DNA of 64,000 nt from Candidatus Limnocylindrales bacterium (GCA_035559535.1 DATMBG010000034.1:21215-85214); one strand, 5' to 3'; positions 52,461-62,956 are shown, counted from the first letter of the stretch. Program-made: numbers and translations. Notes: a model not told the origin generated them from the letters alone.

Positions 52461-53942
52461 TTAATAAGATCGGGCACATCGAAATCCAATGTAACTGATT
52501 CCGCTGTTGGGCTCGGATCTCAGACGAACGGCTGTACGAATACTTTCGGGTCGGTTTCCCCAAGATCCACCCCGAAGGACCCGACCTTTTCCACTGGCAG
52601 GACCCTGGGGGTTTTCAGCAGGACTGGTCGCATAATACGTTTCATCATACCAGTCCGCCACCCACTCCCATACATTCCCTGCCATGTCCATAACTCCATA
52701 GGGAGAAGCGCCCAGGGGAAAACTTCCCACCGGAGAGGTATATTCAAATCCGTCCGCCTTACCCCGATCTTTACCGTAATTGGCTCTATATTTACCACCT
52801 GCATCGGGAAGCTCATGACCCCACGGAAAGAGCCTTCCATCGGTTCCTCTGGCGGCTTTTTCCCACTCCGCTTCTGTAGGCAACCTCTTACCGGCCCATT
52901 GACAATAAGCTACGGCATCGTTCCAGCTTACCTGTACAACTGGATGATCCAACAGATTGTTAATCTCATTCCTCCGCCCAAAGGGGGAACGCCAGTTTAC
53001 AGAACCGTCCTCCCTGGTGATAATCTCTCCTTCATAATTTCCTGCCCACCGGACAATCAAGCCAATCCTGTCTTTTTCCGCGTCGGTCTTATACCCGGTG
53101 GCCTCTACAAATTTCATAAATTGACGATTCGTAACAGGGTATTTATCGATATAAAAGGCATCTAAACGGACCTTGTGTTGAGGCATTTCATCTTTGTAAT
53201 CGGCCCGATCACACTGAATATTGGGAGCTACCCCTCTGGATTCTTCACAGAGCTTCATCGCCTCATCGATATCCTTTTCAGAAGAACCCATTAGAAATTC
53301 CCCTTCCGGGATCAACACCATCTCTGAGTCCTTTGGAACAATGGAAGCTGGTTTAAGATTTGCCCGGGAGGCTATTTTTAACTCCCTACGAGAGCCGGTC
53401 CTAACTTTTACAGACAACTCCGAATTTGACAAACCCATGTCCCAGTTCTGAGTCTTAATACGAATAAAATAAACCTGATCGGGAATAGTATAGGATTGGG
53501 TATACATTTTCCAGACTCCCGGATCTTCTCGATTTTTATTAAAAACGTTATAATCGAATTTCTTTAGGGTAGCGGCATAGCTCCCATCCCCCATGAGCCA
53601 CTGTTCTCCCATTTTCTGCAGAGATCTATCGAAAAGATCAACTCCCGTATACCCCCCACCTCCCAGGGTCATATAGGCTACAGGCAAATAGTAAGTCTGT
53701 CCTGGTACCACAGGGAAGGGATAGGTATGGGCATCTCCACCATGGGTTACCCGGGCAAAGGTTTGGCTATGAGAACCCTCGAAGGCATATTCTTGGGTAA
53801 GGACCCTACTTCCTGGGATTTCCCATTGACGAGAACCTCCCTCGAAGTCCTCGAAAAATAAAACTTCTCCAGGTTGTGCTAGGACTCCTTGAACAGGGGT
53901 CAAGATAAGAACAAGGACTATCAAAACCAACCACCTTATCAT
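52461..53942 (-). CDS. Exported formylglycine-generating-enzyme-like (SUMF1) protein
   Basis: The 493-residue protein has a signal peptide (VLILVLILTPVQGVLAQ), an N-terminal beta-rich module of about 165 residues with CBM-like wording (FFEDFEGGSRQWEIPG), and a SUMF1 fold from about 205. The latter shows MVLIPEGEFLMGSSEKD, WNDAVAYCQWAGKRLPTEAE, NVWEWVADWYD and RVLRGGSWGNRPE, ending IGFRCARSY. True sulfatase activators use a conserved Cys pair that I do not see clearly, so a non-catalytic or ergothioneine-type role is possible. Confidence 0.82.
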   Translation of the reverse strand: MIRWLVLIVLVLILTPVQGVLAQPGEVLFFEDFEGGSRQWEIPGSRVLTQEYAFEGSHSQTFARVTHGGDAHTYPFPVVPGQTYYLPVAYMTLGGGGYTGVDLFDRSLQKMGEQWLMGDGSYAATLKKFDYNVFNKNREDPGVWKMYTQSYTIPDQVYFIRIKTQNWDMGLSNSELSVKVRTGSRRELKIASRANLKPASIVPKDSEMVLIPEGEFLMGSSEKDIDEAMKLCEESRGVAPNIQCDRADYKDEMPQHKVRLDAFYIDKYPVTNRQFMKFVEATGYKTDAEKDRIGLIVRWAGNYEGEIITREDGSVNWRSPFGRRNEINNLLDHPVVQVSWNDAVAYCQWAGKRLPTEAEWEKAARGTDGRLFPWGHELPDAGGKYRANYGKDRGKADGFEYTSPVGSFPLGASPYGVMDMAGNVWEWVADWYDETYYATSPAENPQGPASGKGRVLRGGSWGNRPESIRTAVRLRSEPNSGISYIGFRCARSY

Positions 53943-54327
53943 ATCAACTTCCTCTGCCAGCAGGCAACCCTTCCCTTTCTCTCCCCCACCTGCGGAGAGG
54001 GATAGGGTGGGGTAACCTGTTGATAGCTCTTATTCTTATGCCGGTAACAGGTGCTTCTTCCCCTCACCCCTGGCGCCTATGCCCTTTGCCCCCTCTAAGG
54101 GGATTTAAAGGCTACTCGTTAAATTCCCCCCTGGAGGGGGGAATAGGGGGTGTTGAAGTCGAAAAAAAGACTTTCCCCCTTTTTAGCTTGATGCATAGGG
54201 GACGGTCTCCATCCTTTATCTCACCTTTCCCTACCAATCTGGTATCAATTGAACAAGACAGGATAAAAGACATTTTTCAACGCGATGGATAATTTCCCAC
54301 TACCCTCTAGGTAGCAACTTTTGTGCC
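53943..54327. other. 385-bp intergenic region with a REP-like hairpin
   Basis: No gene is supported. ATTCCCCCC (54123-54131) pairs exactly with GGGGGGAAT (54136-54144) around TGGA, followed by AGGGGGTGTT. The same CCCCTGGAGGGG...GTGTT pattern occurs at 25964-25990, so these are copies of one family. A CCCCTCTAAGGGG word lies just before. Confidence 0.6.
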
Positions 54328-57300
54328 TTAGGGGGGGAGGGTCTGCCGGTGAGGTTCTAGCAGAGAAACGATGGCTTTTTTCCGTTCACAGAAGCGTCTG
54401 AATTTTTTTAAAAACATCGCCCGTCTTAAAAGAGATTCTTCTTCCGGACGAACCTGGAATACCGTTTGACTACCGATCACAATAAGCTTCCGGGCGGCAC
54501 GGGTTAAGGCCACATTCAATCGATTGGGGCTGAGGAGGAATTCCGATTCGGCCAGGATGTAGTCAGGATCTGAAGCGGTAAGGGAAATAAGAATGACCTC
54601 TCGTTCCTGTCCCTGGATACGCTCTACTGTATCCACCAGGGGTAAGGATAGAGTCAGGCGTTCCTCCATTTCGATCTGTTGGGTTTGGAAGAGCCCGGTC
54701 AGTCGGGTTATGATTTCATTGTTTTGGGCCCGATGGGGCGTGATAATAGCCAAATTCTGAGGGGGGATTTGATAATCCAGAACCAACCGCCGGGTCAGAT
54801 CAACGATGAGTTCAGCTTCCAGGAGATTTCGTTGCTGAGAGAGATCGTCAAACATTTCGACAAGTACCACCGGTTTGAGGGGATCCAAGATTTCGTCTAT
54901 CCGGGAAGCCCAGGGCTTAGGATCCTTCGGGGTCTCCAATTTGGGGCTTTGAACCTCAGACTTTAGAGTTGGAAGCTTGAGTTGGGCGTTCTGGGGATGA
55001 GGTTTGAGGCGGTTGTAATAGAAAGTTAGACTGGGGAATTCAGTCAATTCTTTATTCATTCGACGGGTCTGGGTCAGCATTACCGTACAGGATCGATAAC
55101 CGGTTCGACTTTTAAGATACTCAAAAATAGAGCGATGGTAATACTCTTCCTCGGGATAGGTTCCCTGTACAATGGGCGGCATTTGATTTTCATCCCCCAC
55201 AAATAGAAATCTGCCTTTGCCGTATAACATGGCTAAGATGGCCAGAGGAACCGTGACTTGAGAGGCTTCATCGAAAACTACCAGGTCAAAGAGGGATTCA
55301 AATGCGTCTCCCGAAGTCCAGTAGTTCTTGTCCTTAACAGCCGAGTAAATCCCCTGAGGGGTGGCGCCTAAAATATAGTAGGGATCCTGAGGAAAAAGCC
55401 TTCCCCATCGTCCGATTTCCTGGACTCTAACACCCTGTCTGGAATTGGATAGTTCGATTTCTGGGTTTAATTCCTCGGCTTCCCCTCCGGCAGAGTTAAG
55501 CTTGTAAAGGGGACAGAGGGCCTGACCTCCCATAAAGGTATTCAAATGGGAAGCCACTTTACTTAAAACGTTGTTAATGGCCTTATGAGAACCTGCGCTT
55601 ACCAAGATCCGCAAAGGACGTTGCTCGCGCTGGGCGAGGAGTATCTGGGCGATAAGAATCCAGGCAAGAACGTGGGTTTTTCCGGTCCCGGGAGGCCCCT
55701 GAATAAGGGAAAGATCGTATGTAAAGGGGAGAAGAAAGGCCTGTTCCTGAGAGGAATCGAAATCAAGAACCTTTCTCAAGGGTTCCATCCAGGCCATGGC
55801 CTGGCTCCGGAAAGAAGTATTTTCTTTCCCACCATATTTGCCATTAAGAAGATCAAAGAAATTAAAGGGCGAGTTTTCAGAAAATGCCCGGTTCACCGCA
55901 TGCCAGACTTTAGAAAAGGTAAAGTCATCCAGATCTTCATCCAAGGTATACCGGGCCTGGGGATCTATGACCAGAGGCCCTTTTCCTCTGGGTATCAGGA
56001 CCAATTGGAGTTTTCGAGGATCGTTCCGGACGAGGATCACACTCTGACCTCCCTGAAGGGAGTTCGAAATCCGAAGTTCGGAGTTTAAACCCTGAACCGG
56101 CCCCATGGGATTGAGCCTCAAAAATTCATTATCCCGAAACTTCGACTGGGCCCCCGAGGCACCATAGGAGAAGACATAGCCCTGTCTTCCGGAAGGAAGT
56201 ATTTGAGTGTTAAGAAATTTAAGCATGGCAATGCAGCGATACTGGGCTACCCGTTCACTTACCGAAAGTCGTTGAAACTGCCGGATTTCCTGAATTTTGA
56301 GGTCTCTCTCGGTTTTAAGAAAGGTCAAAAGCTTTCCTTTCAAGGAAGTCCACTCCCCGGGAAGCGGTTCCAAAGCCATGGAGGTCTTGGCTCGAGGCCA
56401 TGTCAGGGTAGATCTAAGATACCCATAAATATGGGCTGTTGCCAGGAGGTTGAAAGCCACACGGGCCAGCATCTGATCCTGATACTGGCTTCGTTGAATG
56501 GGATCTGTTGTTTGCCAGTACAATTGCGGAAGGGAGAGAGATTCAGGGTTTTCATCAAACTGAAGACCGGGTTCCGAATAACCAAGAACCCGGGCAACCT
56601 GGGGAAGGGTATAGGCAGATTCCACGGGTAAGGCAAGGGTTTGTTGCAAGACCTGATGAAGATTTGCATAGTGACCCTGGGCATTAAAAATAAGCTGTTG
56701 AAGTAAAGTTCTCAACTCTCCCATCCTTCCGCTTCCCCATTCCTCTGTCCCCCCCTTCTCCCACTCTCCTAAAAAGTACTTCTCCCAAATCCTTTGTAAC
56801 TGTCGCTTTTCGTAGCTGTCATAAAGAAAAATATGGGCCATCTTTCCCTGATCCTGACAATCCTTCCAGATTTGATGTAGGCAGATTAAGAAGCGTTCAA
56901 AGGTTTGCCTTTCTTCTTCAGGACGGGAAGCTAAAAATATCTCGAGCCGATCTTCTTTTCCAGATTCCCGAACTAAAAGGCCGTACAGATAAAGGATCTG
57001 TTGCACGGGATCTGTGTCTACCTGGATATATATCTCTACCTGGATATTATGGGGGATCAGATGGGAAACTGATTCTTTAACGATAATCCGATTTTCCTTT
57101 AAAGCCTGGGCATGGAGCTGAATCTGCCTGGCAGAACGGGAAAGAATCCAATCTTCTCGATAAGCGCTTGGATCCAGAGAGGTTGCCGCCTGATCAACCG
57201 TTGTGATTCCATCCCGGAGAAGCCTTCGCTTCTGTGATCGGCGTAGAAACGGGATAAGAGAAAGATCGGCCTTTCTCCGGGCTTCTTCCTGACAATGCTT

Positions 57301-58059
57301 AAAATATCCGCATGACCCGCATTTAAAGTCCAGATGCCAGGCCGCTTCTTGGAGATCTTTGGAAAGAATTCGGGCAATTTCCTTAAAAACATCTTCCAGG
57401 GCATAACGAAAAGGCTCCAGATCAAAGCTTTCCTCCGAATAAAGCCCCGGGTCCCAGACCTCTGATCCTGAGTTCCCCACTTCCTGTGGATTAGAATTTG
57501 GAAGTGGAACGATAAAGCCGCGCTCTGGATAGTAAAGGGTTTCTCCAGGATAGAGACTTCGATAGGTGAAATAGAGAAGGTGGGAGTACAGGGTCACCTG
57601 ATATTTCTGATAAAGTTTGGGTTGCAGACTGGCTTTGATATCCCCGACTTCATAGATTGCATGCCCATCAGGGGTGGTTTTATCGGTCCGTTTTTTGAGT
57701 AGGTCGGGATAACCGTGCACCATGACCGGAAGATGGGCATAAACCTGTCGAAATAAACCTGCCGGATAGAGGTAGGCCTGATAAATGAGATCTGCTTTTC
57801 CTTCTCGAATCAGTTCCCGGGTCTGCTCTGCTGCATCAGGCCCTTTCACCTCTACGATCTGAAGTCCCTGGCGATAGTACCATTGAAGAACCCTCTTCTC
57901 ATGTTCTAAACCCCGGACCCTCAACCGGGAGTCCATTTCTACTTTAACCGGTTTTCTTGGATCCTCGTCGGGAAGCAGGTGATAATAGACCTGGCGTTCA
58001 CAGTTATGGTAAATATACTGTCCGAGAATAGTAGGAGTTAAAGCCTTAAATTTTTCCAC
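54328..58059 (-). CDS. Dna2-like nuclease-helicase (RecB-type nuclease plus SF1 helicase)
   Basis: The 1243-residue protein begins with a Cas4/RecB-like nuclease: VRGLEHEKRVLQWY, VHGYPDLLKKRTDK, YEVGDIKAS (D-x-K core) and the cluster CGSCGYFKHC near 255. A TM0106-like middle part follows. The C-terminal SF1 helicase has LIQGPPGTGKTHVLAWIL near 785, VVFDEASQVTVPLAI near 925, GDENQMPPIV, ITPHRAQN and RLNVALTRAARKLIVIGS. Such proteins process DNA ends in repair or in defence systems. No partner genes are adjacent. Confidence 0.88.
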   Translation of the reverse strand: MEKFKALTPTILGQYIYHNCERQVYYHLLPDEDPRKPVKVEMDSRLRVRGLEHEKRVLQWYYRQGLQIVEVKGPDAAEQTRELIREGKADLIYQAYLYPAGLFRQVYAHLPVMVHGYPDLLKKRTDKTTPDGHAIYEVGDIKASLQPKLYQKYQVTLYSHLLYFTYRSLYPGETLYYPERGFIVPLPNSNPQEVGNSGSEVWDPGLYSEESFDLEPFRYALEDVFKEIARILSKDLQEAAWHLDFKCGSCGYFKHCQEEARRKADLSLIPFLRRSQKRRLLRDGITTVDQAATSLDPSAYREDWILSRSARQIQLHAQALKENRIIVKESVSHLIPHNIQVEIYIQVDTDPVQQILYLYGLLVRESGKEDRLEIFLASRPEEERQTFERFLICLHQIWKDCQDQGKMAHIFLYDSYEKRQLQRIWEKYFLGEWEKGGTEEWGSGRMGELRTLLQQLIFNAQGHYANLHQVLQQTLALPVESAYTLPQVARVLGYSEPGLQFDENPESLSLPQLYWQTTDPIQRSQYQDQMLARVAFNLLATAHIYGYLRSTLTWPRAKTSMALEPLPGEWTSLKGKLLTFLKTERDLKIQEIRQFQRLSVSERVAQYRCIAMLKFLNTQILPSGRQGYVFSYGASGAQSKFRDNEFLRLNPMGPVQGLNSELRISNSLQGGQSVILVRNDPRKLQLVLIPRGKGPLVIDPQARYTLDEDLDDFTFSKVWHAVNRAFSENSPFNFFDLLNGKYGGKENTSFRSQAMAWMEPLRKVLDFDSSQEQAFLLPFTYDLSLIQGPPGTGKTHVLAWILIAQILLAQREQRPLRILVSAGSHKAINNVLSKVASHLNTFMGGQALCPLYKLNSAGGEAEELNPEIELSNSRQGVRVQEIGRWGRLFPQDPYYILGATPQGIYSAVKDKNYWTSGDAFESLFDLVVFDEASQVTVPLAILAMLYGKGRFLFVGDENQMPPIVQGTYPEEEYYHRSIFEYLKSRTGYRSCTVMLTQTRRMNKELTEFPSLTFYYNRLKPHPQNAQLKLPTLKSEVQSPKLETPKDPKPWASRIDEILDPLKPVVLVEMFDDLSQQRNLLEAELIVDLTRRLVLDYQIPPQNLAIITPHRAQNNEIITRLTGLFQTQQIEMEERLTLSLPLVDTVERIQGQEREVILISLTASDPDYILAESEFLLSPNRLNVALTRAARKLIVIGSQTVFQVRPEEESLLRRAMFLKKFRRFCERKKAIVSLLEPHRQTLPP

Positions 58060-58227
58060 AATTTTAACAGTCAGCCAGCATCTTCCCCGGGGTTAGGGTT
58101 TCCTTCCTGACCTCTCTACTCCAGGGAAAGGAGCCTGGAAGTTAAAATCTCTTCCCCTGTAGAGGGGGGAAAAGGGTCCTGAGGTTCCAACCCAGGAGAT
58201 TTAATTCTACAAAACCCTCTACTCCTT

Positions 58228-59919
58228 CTATTTGCTGTGCTTCAAGTGCGCTTCGATCTGACCTTTGGTAAAGGGACTTACAGATTCTGCGATCATGACG
58301 TTTACACAGGCCGGAAGGCCGGATTTAAAAGCCCGTTCCAGGGCGGGTTGTAATTGTTCGGGCTTTTCTACAAACTCCCCATGACCCCCCAGGGCTTCTA
58401 CCACCTTGTCGTATCGAACCATGCCCAGATCACATCCGATGACACGGTCCTTTCCGTAAATGGCTTTCTGTAACTCCCGTTCTAATCCCCAACCCCGGTC
58501 ATTACCGATGACGACGACAATAGGCAACTTATGCCGAATGGCCGTGTGGAATTCCCATCCGAAGAAGGCGAAGGCTCCATCTCCAGTTAAAACCACAACC
58601 TGTTTGTCCGGCCTTGCCAGTTTGGTTGCAATGGCGAAGGGAATAGAAGCCCCTATAGCAGCCAGAGGCCCCAAACGGAGCCAGTGACCCGGTTTATGGG
58701 CCGATAAAGCCAGACGACACCAGTGGACAAAATCTCCCCCATCAAACACCAGGGTGGTATCCTCATCCAACATCTTCTTGACTTCCCGACAGAGACGCAG
58801 AGGGTGAATAGGGATTTCATCGGAGTTCTCATAGGGTGCGAATTGTTCTTTACCGTCCTGGGCTACCTTCCGAAGGTACTCAATCCAGGCTTTTCTTCCC
58901 CAACCTTTTTTCTCCTCTGCCGTGGTGATAAGTTGCTTCAAGGTGCTTTTAGCATCGGCTAAAATTCCTATTTCCAGCTCTCGATTCTTCCCCAACTCTC
59001 CGGGGTAAGTATCCACCTGAATCAGTTTAGCCTTTGGATCAAAAAATCCAGGACCTCCATATTTTAGGCGGAAATCTATTCGTTTTCCCAAAACCAACAC
59101 CACATCGGCCTGTTTAATTTCTTTGGCAACCGGATTAAAAGCCGTATCGGCATAGCCAAAACAGAGGGGATGAAAATCTGAAACAATTCCCCGTGCCATC
59201 CCTATGGTAAACAGAGGAATCTGGGTCAATTCAATAAACTTCTGTAACTCAAGGGATGCCTGCGCCCACCAGACTCCAGAACCTGCTATACAGACCGGTC
59301 TTTCGGCAGTTTTGAGAAGGGCAACGGCTTTTTCAATCAGATCCGGGTCTGCCGATGATCCTTGCAGGATCCGATACCTCTCCCTTGCAGGGAAGGAAAT
59401 GGAAGATTCCTCCACTTCTGCCGTGGCCACATCCACCGGGATATTCAAATTGACAGGACCTGGACGTCCCGATACGGCCTCACGGTAAGCGGCGGCTATA
59501 TATTCGGGGATCCTCTTGACCTCAGTAACTTCCCGAACCCATTTTGTCACCGGTTTCGACATACCCATCTGATCCATCTCCTGGAGAGCGTTCTTTTCCT
59601 TGAGGTATTGATTGAATTGACCACTGATCAAAATGACGGGACTTCCGGCCAGATAAGCCGTAGCCAACCCGGTCATGGCATTGGTATGACCGGGGCCTCC
59701 AGTAACCACCGCTACACCGGGTTCTCCGGTCACCCGGGCCCAGGCATCGGCCATATGGACAGCCGCCGATTCGTGCCGGGTATCGATAACCTCAACCCCG
59801 TAATCCAGACAGGCATTAAAAATCGGATTAATATGATCTCCACAGAGTCCAAAAATTCTCTTAACCCCTTCCCGTTTAAGGCTTTTAACAATAAGGTGTC
59901 CTCCTGTTAAAGTTCCCAT
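58228..59919 (-). CDS. ThDP-dependent enzyme, acetolactate synthase / 2-hydroxyacyl-CoA lyase type
   Basis: The 563-residue protein has the pyrimidine-binding glutamate in [20 protein letters not shown], the middle FAD/ADP-like domain ([19 protein letters not shown]), and the ThDP motif [20 protein letters not shown] with [12 protein letters not shown]. No small subunit gene follows. The RIDFRLKYG segment and lone gene favour a lyase or decarboxylase of the oxalyl-CoA/2-hydroxyacyl-CoA group, or a catabolic ALS-like enzyme, over biosynthetic IlvB. The substrate is open. Confidence 0.85.
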   Translation of the reverse strand: MGTLTGGHLIVKSLKREGVKRIFGLCGDHINPIFNACLDYGVEVIDTRHESAAVHMADAWARVTGEPGVAVVTGGPGHTNAMTGLATAYLAGSPVILISGQFNQYLKEKNALQEMDQMGMSKPVTKWVREVTEVKRIPEYIAAAYREAVSGRPGPVNLNIPVDVATAEVEESSISFPARERYRILQGSSADPDLIEKAVALLKTAERPVCIAGSGVWWAQASLELQKFIELTQIPLFTIGMARGIVSDFHPLCFGYADTAFNPVAKEIKQADVVLVLGKRIDFRLKYGGPGFFDPKAKLIQVDTYPGELGKNRELEIGILADAKSTLKQLITTAEEKKGWGRKAWIEYLRKVAQDGKEQFAPYENSDEIPIHPLRLCREVKKMLDEDTTLVFDGGDFVHWCRLALSAHKPGHWLRLGPLAAIGASIPFAIATKLARPDKQVVVLTGDGAFAFFGWEFHTAIRHKLPIVVVIGNDRGWGLERELQKAIYGKDRVIGCDLGMVRYDKVVEALGGHGEFVEKPEQLQPALERAFKSGLPACVNVMIAESVSPFTKGQIEAHLKHSK

Positions 59920-60103
59920 ATTTCTCCTTTTTTCCCTGTATCATAAAGGTCTTTTTCACATTCTTGCCTCAGGATTATTCCCCACAATTTTTTAGCATAA
60001 TTTCCCGGTTTTTCCCTGTCAAATAAAACCTTTGGGATTTTTTAAATGGAAAAAACGATAGGAAGAATTCAAACAAAATTCGAGAAGATCGAAAATATGA
60101 GGG

Positions 60104-60139
60104 AAGAAACCCGTTTTATGGAGAGAAAACGGGTTTCTT
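60104..60139. terminator. 14-bp perfect hairpin, likely terminator
   Basis: AAGAAACCCGTTTT (60104-60117) is exactly complementary to AAAACGGGTTTCTT (60126-60139), with an 8-base loop. It sits about 50 bp after the glutaredoxin stop on the minus strand. The flanking A/T runs fit intrinsic termination. Confidence 0.7.
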
Positions 60140-60186
60140 AAAATGAAAGGAATCCTTAGGATGGAAGTGGTTTGTATCCGGTTACT

Positions 60187-60519
60187 TTACTTAGAATCCG
60201 TTTCAAAGGCTTCCTTGACCATTTGTTGGAGTTCGCCCCGGGCATAGAGCTCCCGGGTAATATCACATCCGCCGATAAATTTCCCGTTAATAAAAACCTG
60301 GGGGATGGTAGGCCAGTTTGTAAACCGCTTGATCCCCTCTCGAATCTCTTCATCTTCCAGTACGTCCACCGTTTCAAAGGGATAACCCAATTCCTCAAAA
60401 ACCTCCACAGTTGCTGCTGAGAAACCGCATCGAGGGAAATCTCTGGTCCCTTTCATATAGATAAGGATTTTGTTATTGGCAACCTGGGATTTAATTTTCT
60501 CCATAACATTTTCTGACAT
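60187..60519 (-). CDS. grxD: Monothiol glutaredoxin (Grx4 type)
   Basis: The start is ATG 60519 (MSENVMEKIK), with AAGGAGG eight bases upstream. The 110-residue protein has KGTRDFPRCGFSAATV with the CGFS site (Cys31), WPTIPQVFINGKFIGGCDI and an acidic helix. These proteins bind and deliver [2Fe-2S] clusters. It is 73 bp behind bolA, its usual partner. Confidence 0.96.
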   Translation of the reverse strand: MSENVMEKIKSQVANNKILIYMKGTRDFPRCGFSAATVEVFEELGYPFETVDVLEDEEIREGIKRFTNWPTIPQVFINGKFIGGCDITRELYARGELQQMVKEAFETDSK

Positions 60520-60592
60520 AATTTTTACCTCCTTTTGAGAGAGATGCATTTCGCTCCTTCATTTTAACCTTAAACAGAAAAAATGACTTTGA

Positions 60593-60841
60593 CTACGAAC
60601 CTCGTCGCCACTGTTCAGGGGTATACGTTTTTAGAGCAAGGGCATGGATATCACCGGCCATGACCTCTCGAAGGGCGTCATAAACAAGTCGATGTTGGTC
60701 GACAAGCCCTTTTCCTTCAAATTCTGAAGAGACCACAATGGCCTGAAAATGATCTCCACCACCGGTCATGTCCTCTACATGCACCAGGGACCCAGGTAAT
60801 GCTTGCTCAATGGCAGCTTTAATTTTATCAGGATCCAGCAT
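60593..60841 (-). CDS. bolA: BolA-family protein
   Basis: The start is ATG 60841 (MLDPDKIKAAIEQ), with GGGAGG nine bases upstream. The 82-residue protein has the BolA core SLVHVEDMTGGGDHFQAIVV and GLVDQHRLVYDALREVM, with the invariant His of the iron-cluster site and the late HALALKTYTPEQW. With CGFS glutaredoxins it forms iron-sulfur complexes that report iron status. Confidence 0.95.
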   Translation of the reverse strand: MLDPDKIKAAIEQALPGSLVHVEDMTGGGDHFQAIVVSSEFEGKGLVDQHRLVYDALREVMAGDIHALALKTYTPEQWRRGS

Positions 60842-61126
60842 ACCGTACGCTCCTCCCATGTTTGCTCATTGAATAAGATCGTTAAATTCCTTATATAAAG
60901 ATAGGTCTTGGAGACGAGATAAGCAAGGAGTGAGATTTAACAATTATGAGCTTGACAGATTCCGTGGGGAACGATTTAAATTATCTGTATTCGGGGATAC
61001 AAGGATATTTTATTTTGACTGATTTTTGATACCATTTCCGGGTTAGGATAAGGCCCTGGGGGGAGGAATTAAAGTCTGGGATAGTGTATCCCACACAGGC
61101 ATCAAGCTTAATCATTCTGCGATTTT
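60842..61126. other. 285-bp divergent gap between bolA and the flavoenzyme gene
   Basis: No gene is seen. TTGACA at 60952-60957 with TTAAAT 18 bp later, and TTGACT near 61018, are weak plus-strand promoter candidates for the flavoenzyme. Confidence 0.35.
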
Positions 61127-62254
61127 ATGATGACAACCTATGAGGTAGGAATTATCGGTGCAGGAACCATGGGAAGTGCTGCAGCTTTTCACCTGGCTAA
61201 ACGGGGTCATCAGGTTATTGCCTTTGAACAATTTCAGGTGGTCCATGACTTTGGAAGCCATAGTGGGAGGACCCGGATTATTCGCCATGCCTATCATGAG
61301 TCTCCGGATTACGTGCCTTTAGTTTTACGGGCAGATGAGCTCTGGCTTGAACTGGAGAAAATCCATGGACAGACTTTATTGATTCGTACCGGTGGGCTTG
61401 ATATGGGACCGGCGGGTTGTTCATTTGTTCAAGGTGCCCTCGAAGCCTGTAAGGTCCATCACCTCCCCTATGAACCTTTAAAGGCCGGAGAGATCATGAA
61501 ACGATGGCCTGCCTTTCAAATCCCGGATAACTGGGAGGCCTGCTACAATGCCCAGGCAGGATTTCTCATGGTGGATCGATGTATTCAGGCCCATATTCAG
61601 GAGGCCAGGGCAAAAGGAGCCAGGGTCTGTGAAGGAGAGAGGGTTCTTTCTTTTGAAGATCAGGGCACTCAGGTACAGGTTAGAACCGACCGGGATATTT
61701 ATACCGTTGGTCGCCTCATTGTATGTGCGGGTTCCTGGACCTCCTGGCTCCTTAAAAGCCTTGGATTGCCCCTGGTGGTCCGGCGTAAAACCCTGGCCTG
61801 GTTTCGTCCCAGAAACCCGGCAGATTTTGTACCGGAAAAGTTCCCTATTTTTATCACAGAGAGTGAAGAAGGGGCTATCTATGGACTCCCTCTGCACGAT
61901 CATCCGGGGGTCAAAATGGCGAACCATTACGGTGGAACCCCTACACATCCAGATCAGGTAGATAGAACCTTTCAGGAAACGGACGTGACGGAAGTAAAGA
62001 ATTTTATCCGAAAATATCTACCCGGCCTGACCGGGGAGATCCTTGAAGGGAAGATCTGCCTGTATACCTTAACCCCCGATGAGCATTTTATTATTGACTT
62101 TTATCCGGGTAAATCCCATATTGTCATCGCAGCCGGTTTTTCCGGCCATGGCTTTAAATTTGCTCCAGTTGTAGGAGAAATTTTGGCCGATCTGGCCATA
62201 GAAGGAAGGACGCGTTATTCTATCGACAGGTTCCGAATTTCAAGGTTTTTTTAA
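61127..62254 (+). CDS. Monomeric sarcosine oxidase / N-methyl-amino-acid oxidase-like flavoenzyme
   Basis: The 375-residue protein has the dinucleotide site VGIIGAGTMGSAAAFHLAKRG and an E ending the second strand. SHSGRTRIIRHAYHESPDYV and RTGGLDMGP follow. The covalent-FAD cysteine is in ICLYTLTPDEHFIID (Cys311), and GFSGHGFKFAPVVGEILA closes the protein. Family members oxidise sarcosine, N-methyltryptophan or pipecolate and yield peroxide. A second in-frame ATG follows the first. No partner subunits are present, as expected for the monomeric type. Confidence 0.9.
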   Translation: MMTTYEVGIIGAGTMGSAAAFHLAKRGHQVIAFEQFQVVHDFGSHSGRTRIIRHAYHESPDYVPLVLRADELWLELEKIHGQTLLIRTGGLDMGPAGCSFVQGALEACKVHHLPYEPLKAGEIMKRWPAFQIPDNWEACYNAQAGFLMVDRCIQAHIQEARAKGARVCEGERVLSFEDQGTQVQVRTDRDIYTVGRLIVCAGSWTSWLLKSLGLPLVVRRKTLAWFRPRNPADFVPEKFPIFITESEEGAIYGLPLHDHPGVKMANHYGGTPTHPDQVDRTFQETDVTEVKNFIRKYLPGLTGEILEGKICLYTLTPDEHFIIDFYPGKSHIVIAAGFSGHGFKFAPVVGEILADLAIEGRTRYSIDRFRISRFF

Positions 62255-62308
62255 CTTCCTGACCCTATAAAGTTATTCTTTCCGGCCCTCTCAGGGAATT
62301 GAATAAAG

Positions 62309-62956
62309 ATGATGAAGAAGACCTTACAGAGAATAGATCTTAAACCCGAACGCCAACCGGCAGCAGGATGTGTGGTAGTCTTACACGGTCGAGGAACCAA
62401 CGGCTATGACCTTGTTCCCATCGTTCAAGCTTTTAGGCTTCCAAGACTTCGATACCTCTTTCCCCATGCCCCCTTTCCGGTCCCCTTTATTTGGGAAGGG
62501 AGAGCCTGGTATGAGCTTCCTCCCTATGATCGGGAGGGAATTCTGGAAAGTCGTCAGCTTCTTTTTAACCTACTTGAAGAACTGGAAGGAGAGGGTCTCT
62601 CTTCCGGTCAGATTGCCCTGATGGGTTTCTCTCAAGGGGCCGTAATGAGTTTAGATGTGGGGGTCCGTTATCCCCACAGACTGGCCGGAATCATTGCTTT
62701 AAGCGGGTATCTTCCTTTCCCTGAAAGCTTACATCAAGAGAAATCTCCGGTTTCTCAAGGACTCCCCGTTCTTCTCGCCCATGGGACCGAAGATCCTGTG
62801 GTCCCCATTTTGGGATCGCGGCAAGCGGCTCAGATTCTCAAAGAGGAAGAATTTTCCGTACGCCTCCTGGAGTATCGTATGGGACATGAGGTAATCCCGG
62901 AAGAAGTAGCAGAAATCCGAAGGTTTCTGCAGGACCTCTTCCCGGATTACCTTTAG
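62309..62956 (+). CDS. Carboxylesterase/phospholipase-family alpha/beta hydrolase
   Basis: The 215-residue protein has VVLHGRGTNGYDLVPIVQAF (oxyanion loop), LMGFSQGAVMSLDVGVRYP (nucleophile Ser), HGTEDPVVPI (Asp) and YRMGHEVIPEEV (His). This is the YpfH/acyl-protein-thioesterase-like group of small esterases. The substrate is unknown. It converges with carD with a 4-bp overlap. Confidence 0.88.
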   Translation: MMKKTLQRIDLKPERQPAAGCVVVLHGRGTNGYDLVPIVQAFRLPRLRYLFPHAPFPVPFIWEGRAWYELPPYDREGILESRQLLFNLLEELEGEGLSSGQIALMGFSQGAVMSLDVGVRYPHRLAGIIALSGYLPFPESLHQEKSPVSQGLPVLLAHGTEDPVVPILGSRQAAQILKEEEFSVRLLEYRMGHEVIPEEVAEIRRFLQDLFPDYL

